Assembly: GCF_001650735.1 (NCBI RefSeq)
Contig: NZ_LXVY01000048.1
Coordinates: forward strand, 353,361-417,360
Direction of reading: 5' to 3'
DNA length: 64,000 nucleotides
Source of the DNA: Sphingomonas sp. TDK1
GTDB taxonomy: Bacteria; Pseudomonadota; Alphaproteobacteria; Sphingomonadales; Sphingomonadaceae
Positions 1-7,554 of the stretch are shown one piece after another (the first letter of the stretch is position 1; each line of letters opens with the position of its first letter). The notes under the pieces are model-generated. The model ran no database searches and was not told the DNA's origin. It saw only the letters and a list, made by a program, of their open reading frames with translations. The position numbers were made by a program, and so were the translations under genes.

Positions 1-185
1 TGCTCAACCTGCGCGAGCAGGCGCGCGAAGCCTATGGCACCTGCCGCGCCATCGAAAGCGCGGCGGAGCGCTTCCGCGCCGACGCCGAACGCGAGGCCGA
101 GGCCGCCGAACAAGCCGCAATCGATGACATCGCCGCGGCGCGCTTCCTGCGCGATCGCAAGCGAATGCTGGTGAAGGCAGCATGA
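1..185 (+). CDS. C-terminal end of a charged helical protein (partial)
   Basis: An open frame runs in from the left edge and stops at TGA 183-185. Its last 60 residues are rich in Arg, Glu and Ala and would form one long charged helix ending in RDRKRMLVKAA. The stop overlaps the ATG of the next gene (ATGA at 182-185), so the two are probably translated together. A FliJ-like flagellar export chaperone would fit the size, helicity and a transglycosylase neighbour, but this is inference only; no diagnostic motif is visible in the part that remains. Confidence 0.55.
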   Translation, partial: LNLREQAREAYGTCRAIESAAERFRADAEREAEAAEQAAIDDIAAARFLRDRKRMLVKAA

Positions 186-1246
186 TACACCGTACCGATC
201 TTGCCGCGCTCACGCCGGCGCAGCGCGCGAACGTGATCTATGCGCAGGCGCAATCCGAACTTTCGACCCGCCTGTGGCGCGCCGCCATCGGTGACGGCGA
301 ACGCGACGCGGGCAAGACCCGCTCCCCGCTCGGCGGCGGGTCGGACATGTCCGTGGACTCCCTCCTCGAACTGCTCGGTACCCAGGCGCCGCGCTCGGCA
401 AAGGGCCGCTGCAACTGCCAATGTGCCTGCTCGTGCCACGAGAATGAAACCGGCGACGACGTCGCCGCGCTTGCGAAGGCAGCGCTGACACCGGCGCGCG
501 CTTCCGCCGTGGCGGAGCGATCCACCCTACCGGCCTCGATGTCGAACGTCGCCGCGCTCTCCGGTGCGGGCGGCGGTTCCGCCAGCGGCGGCGTATCAGC
601 TGGGCTCTCGCTCGGTGCCAATACCCGCTACGCCGATACGCTCGCGGCGGCGGAGGCCCGCAGCGGCATTCCCGCATCGGCGCTGGCCGCGATCGTCGAT
701 GCGGAAGCCGGCAAGGGCCATGACGGCAGCTGGAATCCGCTGTCGCGCAACCCGCGCTCCAGCGCCGCCGGCCTCGGCCAGTTTCTCAGCGGCACCTGGC
801 AGACCCTTGCCGAGCAGAGCGGCACCTGGCTCAACGACGTTGCGAAGGCACGGGGTTGGCTGAAGGAAAATGGCAAGGTCGATCCGGCACGCCGAAGCGA
901 GTTGTTGTCGCTCCGGTACGACCCGCAAGCGTCGATTCTCAGCGTCGCCGACATGGCACGCAACAATCTGCAGCATCTCGAATCGGCGGGCCTGAAAGTA
1001 CATGCCGATTCGGAAACTTTGGCCAAGGCAGCCTATCTCAGCCACCATCTGGGGCTGGGCGATGCAAAGAAGTTTCTTGCCGGCAATATTGACTCCGGGC
1101 GAGCGCGCGAATTGCTTGCCGCCCAGGTAGGCGGATCGGCGGCCAATCAGCGGATCGCCAGCGCGGGCGACGCGACCCGCGCGCACCGGCAATGGTTACT
1201 CGATTTCATCGATCGCCACGTCCAGCCGGATAAATTTTCCTCGTAA
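182..1246 (+). CDS. Lytic transglycosylase-like (lysozyme-fold) protein with Cys/His cluster
   Basis: A 354-aa protein. The C-terminal two thirds (about residues 150-350) resemble a soluble lytic transglycosylase fold: a helix with IVDAEAG, where the Glu would be the catalytic acid, followed by SSAAGLGQFLSGTW, the usual GLxQ-type motif. It should cleave peptidoglycan, perhaps for flagellum or envelope assembly. No signal peptide is evident at the N-terminus, so export would need another route. Residues 77-86 read CNCQCACSCH, an alternating Cys array plus His that suggests a bound metal and is not part of the usual fold. The start overlaps the preceding stop. A strong terminator follows directly after the stop. 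Function is inferred from fold motifs only. Confidence 0.6.
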   Translation: MIHRTDLAALTPAQRANVIYAQAQSELSTRLWRAAIGDGERDAGKTRSPLGGGSDMSVDSLLELLGTQAPRSAKGRCNCQCACSCHENETGDDVAALAKAALTPARASAVAERSTLPASMSNVAALSGAGGGSASGGVSAGLSLGANTRYADTLAAAEARSGIPASALAAIVDAEAGKGHDGSWNPLSRNPRSSAAGLGQFLSGTWQTLAEQSGTWLNDVAKARGWLKENGKVDPARRSELLSLRYDPQASILSVADMARNNLQHLESAGLKVHADSETLAKAAYLSHHLGLGDAKKFLAGNIDSGRARELLAAQVGGSAANQRIASAGDATRAHRQWLLDFIDRHVQPDKFSS

Positions 1247-1268
1247 AACTGCCATTTTTGCAGTTTTT
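1245..1268 (+). terminator. Rho-independent terminator after the transglycosylase-like gene
   Basis: AAAACTGC at 1245-1252 pairs with GCAGTTTT starting at 1260, leaving a CATTTTT loop and a run of five T at 1264-1268. It overlaps the stop codon of the upstream gene and separates it from the sigma-like gene. Confidence 0.8.
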
Positions 1269-1298
1269 ACGCTAGTTAGCGATCGCGCTAAACGGCGG

Positions 1299-1306
1299 TT
1301 AACCAT
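1299..1306 (+). promoter_or_regulatory. CtrA-type half-site TTAACCAT
   Basis: TTAACCAT lies 178 bp upstream of the sigma-like gene, in the 215-bp non-coding gap (1269-1483). This octamer is the half-site described for the alphaproteobacterial cell-cycle regulator CtrA. A TATAAA-like element follows at 1350-1355. Binding is inferred; an 8-mer can occur by chance, although here it sits in the only regulatory gap of the region. Confidence 0.4.
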
Positions 1307-1483
1307 CATTTTTTCAAGCGTTTGCGCCGCCGTGCGAATCGGCGTTGCTATAAAGGTTGAGGGTGGGTTTGCGGAAAACTACCTAAGCCTCGGATTAGCA
1401 CTCCTTTAAGTGTTTCAGACGAAATGTGTCCCTTGTCGACGGCGCCGAAACGATCGGACCGGCGCTGAACCAGGGGAATACGA

Positions 1484-2539
1484 ATGTCGAAGATCACGAT
1501 CGCTCTCGAGGCCGCAGTCCAAACCGTCATCGAGAACTCGCCGAAGGACGGCAAGCAGACCAACCGTCAGCGCGCTGAAATCGATCGCGCCTTTGCCCGC
1601 ATTCTGAAGCTGATCGCTCCCCGCATTCGCCACTTCATCCGCCAGTACGGCCTGACCGCGCACTGGGACGATGCCGAGCAGTGCTGCGCCATTGCCGTGC
1701 ACCGCGCCATCCAGGCCTATGAGCCGGAAAAGGCCCAGTTCACCACGTTCGTCAACTGGCAGATCCGCGGTGAGCTGCAGAGCCTGCGCTTCCGCCTGAT
1801 GACCGACCAGCGCCCGTCGGCGAAGAAGGTCGAAGCCACCACCGTTTCGCTGAGCGCAATGGTCAGCTCCGCCGATGGCGACGAAATGTCGCCCGAAGCG
1901 ATGATCGAGGACGAGGACGCCCTGGAACGCACCGAGAGCGCCGCGTCGGACTATCTGGCCGATGGTGCCATCTCGTCGCTGATCGAGGCCTATGTCGATC
2001 ACCTCCGCAAGGTCGGTATCGAGCAGCTGCGCCGCCGGCCCCGCCCGAAGCGGGAGGAAGCCGCGCTGCGCCGCGAAGGTCCGCGTCTCCGCACCGCCAC
2101 CTATGGCATCGACCCCGCCGAGCTGGAGAAGCTGGAGGCCAAGCTGGAGCGCGATCGCGAGATCGTCGCCCGCCGCGTGTTCCAGACCGCCACGCTCGAC
2201 GACCTCTCGCTGGAGACCGGCGTGACCAAGGAGCGCGTCCGCCAGATCACCAAGCGCGCCGCCAAGGTGATCGCCGAGATCGCCGCCGCGGATCCCCGCT
2301 TCTCGGTCATGGCCGAATATGGCGAGCCCGCCACCAGCAAGCGCCGCCAGCCGGCCGCTGCCCGCACCGCCACGCCGATCCTGCCGGACGCGAGCCAGCC
2401 GCACAACATGCTCTCCAGCGTGGTCGCCATCGACCCCGCCAGCATCGAGACGGTCGTTGCCGCGGAAGCGACCCGCGAGACGGTGGAAGCGGTTTCGATC
2501 GCTGCCGCCCCAGTTCCGAACACCGCAGCGCTGCACTAA
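1484..2539 (+). CDS. Sigma-70-like DNA-binding regulator
   Basis: A 351-aa protein with the layout of a sigma-70 family factor. Residues 35-108 resemble region 2 (AEQCCAIAVHRAIQAYEPEK, then FTTFVNWQIRGELQSLRFRL). Residues 236-266 form a region 4 helix-turn-helix (TLDDLSLETGVTKERVRQIT). The linker of about 130 residues is acidic and then very basic (RRRPRPKR at 184-190), and the C-terminal 80 residues look disordered and Ala/Thr-rich, unlike classical sigma factors. It may direct RNA polymerase or be a sigma-derived regulator. The start is preceded by AGGGGAATACGA. The neighbourhood and the CtrA-like half-site upstream hint at a cell-cycle or motility role, which is inference. Confidence 0.7.
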   Translation: MSKITIALEAAVQTVIENSPKDGKQTNRQRAEIDRAFARILKLIAPRIRHFIRQYGLTAHWDDAEQCCAIAVHRAIQAYEPEKAQFTTFVNWQIRGELQSLRFRLMTDQRPSAKKVEATTVSLSAMVSSADGDEMSPEAMIEDEDALERTESAASDYLADGAISSLIEAYVDHLRKVGIEQLRRRPRPKREEAALRREGPRLRTATYGIDPAELEKLEAKLERDREIVARRVFQTATLDDLSLETGVTKERVRQITKRAAKVIAEIAAADPRFSVMAEYGEPATSKRRQPAAARTATPILPDASQPHNMLSSVVAIDPASIETVVAAEATRETVEAVSIAAAPVPNTAALH

Positions 2540-2597
2540 TACCCGCACGGGGCAAAAGCGTTCTATAATGGGAGAGTAACCTTTCCCGGAACAACCG

Positions 2598-3110
2598 ATG
2601 TCCCGAAACTTCCAGATGAACGGCCGAGGTGCGATGCAGATGTTGCCCCGGTCGAATTACAAGCTGACCGAGCTGGCCGAGGAGCTGGTGCGCCGTGCGC
2701 GGCCCCTGCTCCCGGCGGAAAGCAGCTTGTTCCTGGGCCTGCAGCAGGATGTCGACGGGTCGCTGCGCATCATCTGGTGGCGGGCGGACGACTTCCGCCT
2801 GGTCGCCGAGATCGACGCGACGCCGGAAGGCTTCTGCCCCGAGGATAGCGACGAAGGCGCGCTCCAGGATGCAGCGGCAGCCTGCATCACGTATCTTTCC
2901 GGCCGTTGGCCGAACCCGCCGCGCCGGCTTGGCGTGATCACCGACGGGATCGGCGTCGCCTTCTCGCCCGATCGCCCCGCCGTTGCCGAACCCGGCTGGC
3001 TGCTCGACCATGCCGGCGGACAGGCCGCGCTGATGGCGATCCTCCCGCTCGACGACGAAGGCCCCTGCGCCCTTCTCTGCTCGCCACCGGAAACCGCGTC
3101 GTTTCATTGA
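2598..3110 (+). CDS. Protein of unknown function, 170 aa
   Basis: Not recognised. The protein is soluble, with a helical N-terminal third containing LTELAEELVRRARPLL, followed by a beta-rich part with paired Trp residues (IIWWRADDF). There is no signal peptide, membrane segment or catalytic motif that I can name. It follows the sigma-like gene by 58 bp on the same strand and may be its partner or regulator, which is a guess from position. An internal ATG at 2634 is an alternative start. Codon use is like the neighbours, so it is very likely a real gene. Confidence 0.6.
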   Translation: MSRNFQMNGRGAMQMLPRSNYKLTELAEELVRRARPLLPAESSLFLGLQQDVDGSLRIIWWRADDFRLVAEIDATPEGFCPEDSDEGALQDAAAACITYLSGRWPNPPRRLGVITDGIGVAFSPDRPAVAEPGWLLDHAGGQAALMAILPLDDEGPCALLCSPPETASFH

Positions 3111-3116
3111 GCCCTC

Positions 3117-3145
3117 TCTCCCCTTCCGCAGGCTGGAGGGGGAGA
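3117..3145. terminator. C-rich/G-rich hairpin between genes
   Basis: TCTCCCCTTCC (3117-3127) pairs with GGAGGGGGAGA (3135-3145) with one G-T wobble. No T-run follows. It belongs to a family of similar CTCCCC/GGGGAG hairpins that recurs between genes in this window. Confidence 0.45.
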
Positions 3146-3183
3146 CTTGATGACAAGGCGCGGCAGCATGCTATGGCGGCGCC

Positions 3184-3840
3184 ATGGGTGAACTCGTTGC
3201 GATCGAAGGCGCCGACGGCGTCGGCAAGAACACCGCGGCCCGTGGGCTGTGCGCGGCGCTCCAGGCGTCCGGCCGGACCGCCACCGTCCTGGGCTTCCCC
3301 CGTTATGGCGAGACCCTCGCCGGCGTCACCATCGGCAAGATGCTGGCGGGCGAGCTGACCGTTCCCGTCACACCGCATGCCGCTGCCGTGCTGTACGCGC
3401 TCGATCGGTTCGAGTGGCGCGCCGCGCTTCTGGAAGCGCAGGCCACGCACGACGTGGTGGTGCTCGATCGCTACATCGCCTCGAACATGGCGTATCAGGG
3501 TGCCAAGCTCGGCGGCGCGGAAGGCCGCGCGTTGATGGACTGGATCCTGACGCTGGAAACCGGCCAGTTCGCCATGCCGCGCCCCCGCCTGTCCATCTAT
3601 CTCGACACGCCCTGGGACCTTGCCCGCGCGCTGATCCTGCAAAAGGCACAGCGAAGCTATACCGATCGCAGCTTCGACGAATATGAGGCGGACATCGCCC
3701 TCCAGCAGCGCGTGCGCGGCAATTACGAAACGATCGTCGCCGCCGACCTGCTCGGCCCGTGGCGGGTCGTGCGTGCCAGCGAAAGCGGCGCGATGCGGGC
3801 GCCCGAAGCGATCGTCACCGAAATTTTATCTTATATTTGA
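3184..3840 (+). CDS. tmk: Thymidylate kinase-like P-loop kinase
   Basis: A 218-aa protein of the dTMP kinase family, which phosphorylates dTMP to dTDP in the cytoplasm. The P-loop is at residues 8-16 (GADGVGKNT), the DRY-type substrate motif is LDRYIASNMAYQGAKL near residues 95-110, and the lid is Arg/Tyr-rich (QRSYTDRSFDEYEADI). The length is normal. One oddity is Asn in place of the usual Ser or Thr directly after the P-loop Lys, with Thr following; that position normally helps hold magnesium. It could be the housekeeping enzyme or a second paralogue. The usual neighbour of bacterial tmk, the DNA polymerase III delta-prime gene, is absent. Confidence 0.7.
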   Translation: MGELVAIEGADGVGKNTAARGLCAALQASGRTATVLGFPRYGETLAGVTIGKMLAGELTVPVTPHAAAVLYALDRFEWRAALLEAQATHDVVVLDRYIASNMAYQGAKLGGAEGRALMDWILTLETGQFAMPRPRLSIYLDTPWDLARALILQKAQRSYTDRSFDEYEADIALQQRVRGNYETIVAADLLGPWRVVRASESGAMRAPEAIVTEILSYI

Positions 3841-3868
3841 AACCGCGCTGAACCGGGCTATGCCTCGC

Positions 3869-3909
3869 TTGACATTTGATTTGCCGGAGCGCCAATGGTA
3901 GCGCTATCA
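3869..3909 (+). promoter_or_regulatory. xylX promoter with XylR operator 1
   Basis: A perfect TTGACA -35 box lies at 3869-3874. Twenty-one bases later the palindrome TGGTAGCGCTATCA spans 3896-3909, where it would overlap the -10 region. The same 14-mer occurs in reverse complement at 12068-12081 and in related form at 19178-19191. It matches the LacI-family pattern of a CG-centred palindrome and resembles the published Caulobacter XylR operator. Repression released by xylose is the expected behaviour. Confidence 0.8.
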
Positions 3910-3938
3910 AAATCCGAAACGAGTTGGTGAGAGGTCCC

Positions 3939-5069
3939 TTGGAAGCGCTTCGAGACATGCTGCCTGCCGATCATGCGCAGGCGATCCTGGTCGGTCGTGT
4001 GCAGACGCCCGCCGGCCCCAGCCCCGTCCTTCTCCGCGACGGCCAGGTGATCGACGTATCGGCCACCGCCCCCACCGTCGCCGATCTGCTGGAGCGCGAC
4101 GACATCGCGACGCTCACCGGCGCGGTATTGTGCAGCGTCGACGCGCTCGGCACCGAATCGGCCCCGCAGATCCTCGCGCCGGTCGACCTGCAGTGCGTGA
4201 AGGCCTGCGGCGTCACCTTCGCGGTCTCGGCGCTGGAGCGCGTGATCGAGGAACGTGCCCGCGGCGATTCCGCCAAGGCCGCCGAGATCCGCGGCGACCT
4301 CGAAGCCAAGGTCGGCTCCGGCATCCGCTCGGTCGTCCCCGGCACGCCGGAAGCCGCCAGCCTCAAGGCTGCGCTGATCGATGCCGGCATGTGGTCGCAG
4401 TATCTCGAAGTCGCGATCGGTCCGGACGCGGAGGTCTTCACCAAGGCGCCGGTGCTGTCGTCGATGGGCTGGGGCGCCGAGATCGGCATCCGATCGGACA
4501 GCGACTGGAACAACCCCGAGCCGGAGATCGTGCTCGCGGTGGACCGCAACGGCCAGATCAAGGGCGCGACGCTCGGCAACGACGTCAACCTGCGCGACTT
4601 TGAAGGCCGCAGCGCGCTGCTGCTCGGCAAGGCGAAGGACAATAACGCCTCCACCGCGATCGGCCCGTTCATCCGCCTGTTCGACGACCATTTCACCATG
4701 GACGACGTGCGCGGCGCGGTGGTCGACCTCACCATCGACGGGCCGGAGGGCTATCGCCTCTCGGGCACCAACAAGATGAGCGAGATCAGCCGCGACCCCA
4801 CCGATCTCGTCCGCCAGACGCTGAGCGAGCACCAGTATCCGGACGGCTTCGCGCTGTTCCTCGGCACGCTGTTCGCGCCGGTGCAGGATCGCGACCATCC
4901 CGGCCGCGGTTTCACCCACAAGAGCGGGGATATCGTCCGCATCTCCACGCCGAAGCTCGGCTCGCTCGTCAACCGCGTCACCACGTCGAAGGCGGCCGCG
5001 CCCTGGACGTTCGGCATCCGCGATCTGATGCGCAACCTCGCCGCCCGCGGCCTTCTCTCCAACGCGTAA
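3939..5069 (+). CDS. xylX: 2-keto-3-deoxy-D-xylonate dehydratase (fumarylacetoacetate hydrolase family)
   Basis: About 376 aa, with the C-terminal FAH fold. Metal-site type motifs are visible in MGWGAEIGIRSDSDWNNPEPEIVL and in the GYRLSGTNKMSEISRDP segment near the C-terminus. In the oxidative (Weimberg) xylose route this family removes water from 2-keto-3-deoxyxylonate to give 2-oxoglutarate semialdehyde. Placement directly before xylB and xylC and the close match of gene content to the Caulobacter xyl cluster support this over a catabolic FAH hydrolase. The frame is open from a TTG at 3876, but that would lie upstream of the operator. TTG 3939 follows GAGAGG and is preferred; GTG 3927 and ATG 3957 are alternatives. 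Confidence 0.8.
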   Translation: MEALRDMLPADHAQAILVGRVQTPAGPSPVLLRDGQVIDVSATAPTVADLLERDDIATLTGAVLCSVDALGTESAPQILAPVDLQCVKACGVTFAVSALERVIEERARGDSAKAAEIRGDLEAKVGSGIRSVVPGTPEAASLKAALIDAGMWSQYLEVAIGPDAEVFTKAPVLSSMGWGAEIGIRSDSDWNNPEPEIVLAVDRNGQIKGATLGNDVNLRDFEGRSALLLGKAKDNNASTAIGPFIRLFDDHFTMDDVRGAVVDLTIDGPEGYRLSGTNKMSEISRDPTDLVRQTLSEHQYPDGFALFLGTLFAPVQDRDHPGRGFTHKSGDIVRISTPKLGSLVNRVTTSKAAAPWTFGIRDLMRNLAARGLLSNA

Positions 5070-5077
5070 GGGTTTTC

Positions 5078-5875
5078 ATGTCGCAAGCCGATCTCCAGCA
5101 GGGCCCGATCGCGGCCGCTGAGCGTGCCGTCTATCCCAGCCTGAAGGGCAAGCGGGTCCTGATCACCGGTGGTGGTTCGGGGATCGGCGCCGGGCTGGTC
5201 GAGGGGTTCGTCCGCCAGGGTGCGGACGTCACCTTTTTCGACATTGCCGAGGACGATTCGCAGGCGCTGGTCGCCAGCCTGTCGGACGCCGCGATCGCGC
5301 CCCGCTTCTACAAGGTCGACCTCACCGACGTCCGCGGCGCCCAGGCGCAGGTGCAGGCGCTGATCGACGCCGAGGGTGGCTTCGATGTGCTGCTCAACAA
5401 CGCCGCCAATGACGACCGCCACACGATCGAGCAGGTGACTCCCGAATATTGGGACAACCGCATCAACGTGAACCTGCGCCACCAATTCTTCATGGCGCAG
5501 GCGGTGATCCCGGCGATGAAGGCGAAGCGCGCCGGCGTGATCATCAACCTCGGCTCGATCTCCTGGCACCTCGCGCTGGAAGAACTCACGCTTTACCAGA
5601 CCGCCAAGGCGGCGATCGAGGGCCTTACCCGCAGCCTTGCACGCGAGCTGGGTCCGGACGGCATCCGCTCGGTCTGCATCGTCCCCGGCAACGTCAAGAC
5701 GCCGCGCCAGATGAAATGGTACACGCCCGAGGGCGAGGCGGAGATCGTCAAGGCCCAGTGCCTGCCCGGTCGCCTGGTTCCGGACGACATCGCCGCCGCC
5801 GCGCTGTTCCTTGCGTCGGACGACGCGCGGCTGATAACGAGCCACGAATTCTTCGTGGATGCGGGCTGGAGATAA
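5078..5875 (+). CDS. xylB: D-xylose 1-dehydrogenase (SDR family)
   Basis: A 265-aa short-chain dehydrogenase that oxidises D-xylose to D-xylonolactone with NAD in the cytoplasm, the first step of the Weimberg route. The nucleotide-binding motif TGGGSGIG is at residues 30-37, followed by NNAANDDRH. The catalytic Ser is in LGSISWHLALEE and the Tyr-Lys pair in YQTAK. The segments NDDRH, RINVNLRH, GSISWHL, PGNVKT and WYTPEGEA are those I know from Caulobacter XylB, so the specific assignment is good. It lies 8 bp after xylX in the same operon and just upstream of the lactonase gene. Confidence 0.9.
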   Translation: MSQADLQQGPIAAAERAVYPSLKGKRVLITGGGSGIGAGLVEGFVRQGADVTFFDIAEDDSQALVASLSDAAIAPRFYKVDLTDVRGAQAQVQALIDAEGGFDVLLNNAANDDRHTIEQVTPEYWDNRINVNLRHQFFMAQAVIPAMKAKRAGVIINLGSISWHLALEELTLYQTAKAAIEGLTRSLARELGPDGIRSVCIVPGNVKTPRQMKWYTPEGEAEIVKAQCLPGRLVPDDIAAAALFLASDDARLITSHEFFVDAGWR

Positions 5876-5876
5876 G

Positions 5877-6767
5877 ATGACCGACAAGGTGGTATCGGCG
5901 CCGGAGAGCGTGTGGGGGCTCAGCGCCCCGCTTCTCGAAGGCCCGGTCTGGGTGGAGCGCGATGCCGCGCTGTGGTTCGTCGACATCAAGAGCCACAAGA
6001 TCCACCGCTATGATCCCGCCACCGGCGACAAGCAGAGTTGGGATGCGCCGGCCCAGGTGGGCTTCGCGCTCCCGGCGGCAAGCGGCGGTTTCATCGCCGG
6101 CCTGCAGACCGGGCTGGCCAGATTCGATCCGACGGACGGCAGTTTCACCCCGCTCGTCGATCCCGAGCCTGGCCTGCCCGGCAACCGCCTGAACGACGGC
6201 ACCGTCGATCCGGATGGCCGGCTGTGGTTCGGCACCATGGACGATGCCGAGGAATCCGCCACCGGCAGCATTTACCGCCTCGCCGCCGACGGCACCTGCG
6301 TCGCCTCGAGCCCCAAGGTGTCGATCACCAACGGCCCCGCCGTCGCGCCGGACGGCAAGACGCTGTATCATGTCGATACGCTGGGTCAGGTGATCTATGC
6401 CTGCGAGATCGATGCGGAAGGCGCGCTGGTGAACCGCCGCGAGTTCGCCCGCATCGGCGAGGGGGAAGGCTTTCCGGACGGTCCGTGCGTCGACAGCGAA
6501 GGCTTTGTGTGGGTGAGCCTCTATGCGGGCTCGGCGGTGCGCCGCTATTCGCCTGCGGGCGAACTGGTCGAAACCGTCCCCTTCCCGGTCGATGCGATCA
6601 CCAAGATCGCATTCGGCGGCCCGGACCTGAAGACGGTCTACGCCACCACCGCGAACAAGCACCTCTCCGCCGAGGACAAGGCCGCACGGCCGACCTCGGG
6701 CGACCTGTTCAGCTTCCGGGTAACGGTGGCAGGGCAACCCGCCGCGTTGATCCGCGTCGGCGTATAG
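5877..6767 (+). CDS. xylC: D-xylonolactonase (SMP-30/gluconolactonase family)
   Basis: A 296-aa six-bladed beta-propeller lactonase. It opens D-xylonolactone to D-xylonate after XylB. Family signatures are LLEGPVWVERDAALWFVDI at the N-terminus, which carries the metal-binding Glu, then NRLNDGTVDPDGRLWFGTMD in the middle, and FPDGPCVDSEGFVWV near residue 200. The start ATG at 5877 lies 1 bp after the xylB stop with GGAG 10 bases before it, giving tight translational coupling. This is the last gene of the xylX-xylB-xylC operon; a GC-rich hairpin follows. Confidence 0.88.
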   Translation: MTDKVVSAPESVWGLSAPLLEGPVWVERDAALWFVDIKSHKIHRYDPATGDKQSWDAPAQVGFALPAASGGFIAGLQTGLARFDPTDGSFTPLVDPEPGLPGNRLNDGTVDPDGRLWFGTMDDAEESATGSIYRLAADGTCVASSPKVSITNGPAVAPDGKTLYHVDTLGQVIYACEIDAEGALVNRREFARIGEGEGFPDGPCVDSEGFVWVSLYAGSAVRRYSPAGELVETVPFPVDAITKIAFGGPDLKTVYATTANKHLSAEDKAARPTSGDLFSFRVTVAGQPAALIRVGV

Positions 6768-6780
6768 CGGCACCTACCGC

Positions 6781-6803
6781 GCCCCTCCGCTGGCGGGAGG
6801 GGC
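6781..6803. terminator. Hairpin between convergent xylC and tetR
   Basis: GCCCCTCC (6781-6788) pairs with GGAGGGGC (6796-6803) around a short loop. It sits between the stops of two convergent genes and could end transcription from both sides, though no T-run is present. It is one of the recurring CTCCCC/GGGGAG hairpins of the window. Confidence 0.55.
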
Positions 6804-6823
6804 TGCGGATGGCCGGTGCGCTG

Positions 6824-7456
6824 CTATTGGTACATCGCCCGCGTCAGCCCTGCGATGCCGCCGCGTACGCGCTCCCAACCGGCCTCGTCCTTCAGCTCCA
6901 GCCCCAGGAAACGCCCGCTCGCCGCACCGGAGAGCACCAATTGCTGGATCGAGGCGATCAGCAGGGCATTGAGCATCGGCGCGTCGATACCGGCGGGTCG
7001 CTGCAGCGTTCCACGCTCCCGCGCGATCCAGGCGCTCAACGCCTTGCCCCGGGCTTCCGAAAAGGCCGTCGCCAGCGAGGAGGGGGCCGAAAGCTCCCAG
7101 ACGAGGATCTTCTGCGCCAGCGGATCGCTGCGCAGCGCATCGAGCAGGGCGACCGCGACCCGCGCCATCAGCTCGGCATAGGTCGCAGGCGGCGCGGCAT
7201 TCTCAGGCCGCACCAGCGCGGTTTCCATCCAGGCGGAGACGTCTTCGGCGATCGCCTGGGCAAGTCCGTCCATGCCGCCGAAATAACGGTAGATGAGTTG
7301 CTTGTCATAGCCGGAGGCGCGCGCGATCGCGTTCACGCCCCAGCGGGCGAAGCCCTGTTCGGCCAGCAGCGCTTTTGCCGCCCCCAGGATAATCCCCCGC
7401 GTACTCGCCGCGTTGCGCGGTCGCTTCGCCGGTGCTGCTTCGTCCACGCCGTCCAC
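6824..7456 (-). CDS. TetR-family transcriptional regulator
   Basis: A 210-aa protein. The N-terminal helix-turn-helix is at about residues 18-65, with LAEQGFARWGVNAIARASGYDKQLIYRYFGGMDGL typical of the family; the C-terminal ligand-binding domain is divergent. The ligand is not predictable. It follows xylD on the same strand, 98 bp downstream, inside the xylose cluster. This is unusual, because the LacI repressor already covers the pathway. The gap upstream holds an imperfect inverted repeat, GTTAACTATCAC (7476-7487) with GTGACTAAC (7494-7502), a possible autoregulatory site. It may control a different gene and be a passenger here. Confidence 0.8.
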   Translation of the reverse strand: MDGVDEAAPAKRPRNAASTRGIILGAAKALLAEQGFARWGVNAIARASGYDKQLIYRYFGGMDGLAQAIAEDVSAWMETALVRPENAAPPATYAELMARVAVALLDALRSDPLAQKILVWELSAPSSLATAFSEARGKALSAWIARERGTLQRPAGIDAPMLNALLIASIQQLVLSGAASGRFLGLELKDEAGWERVRGGIAGLTRAMYQ

Positions 7457-7554
7457 CCCCTGTTGCTTGGCGGTGGTTAACTATCACTGGCGGGTGACTA
7501 ACGCCATCTCCGGAATGGGACGGAGGTGGGACCAGCCCACCTCCGTGCCCCCCT

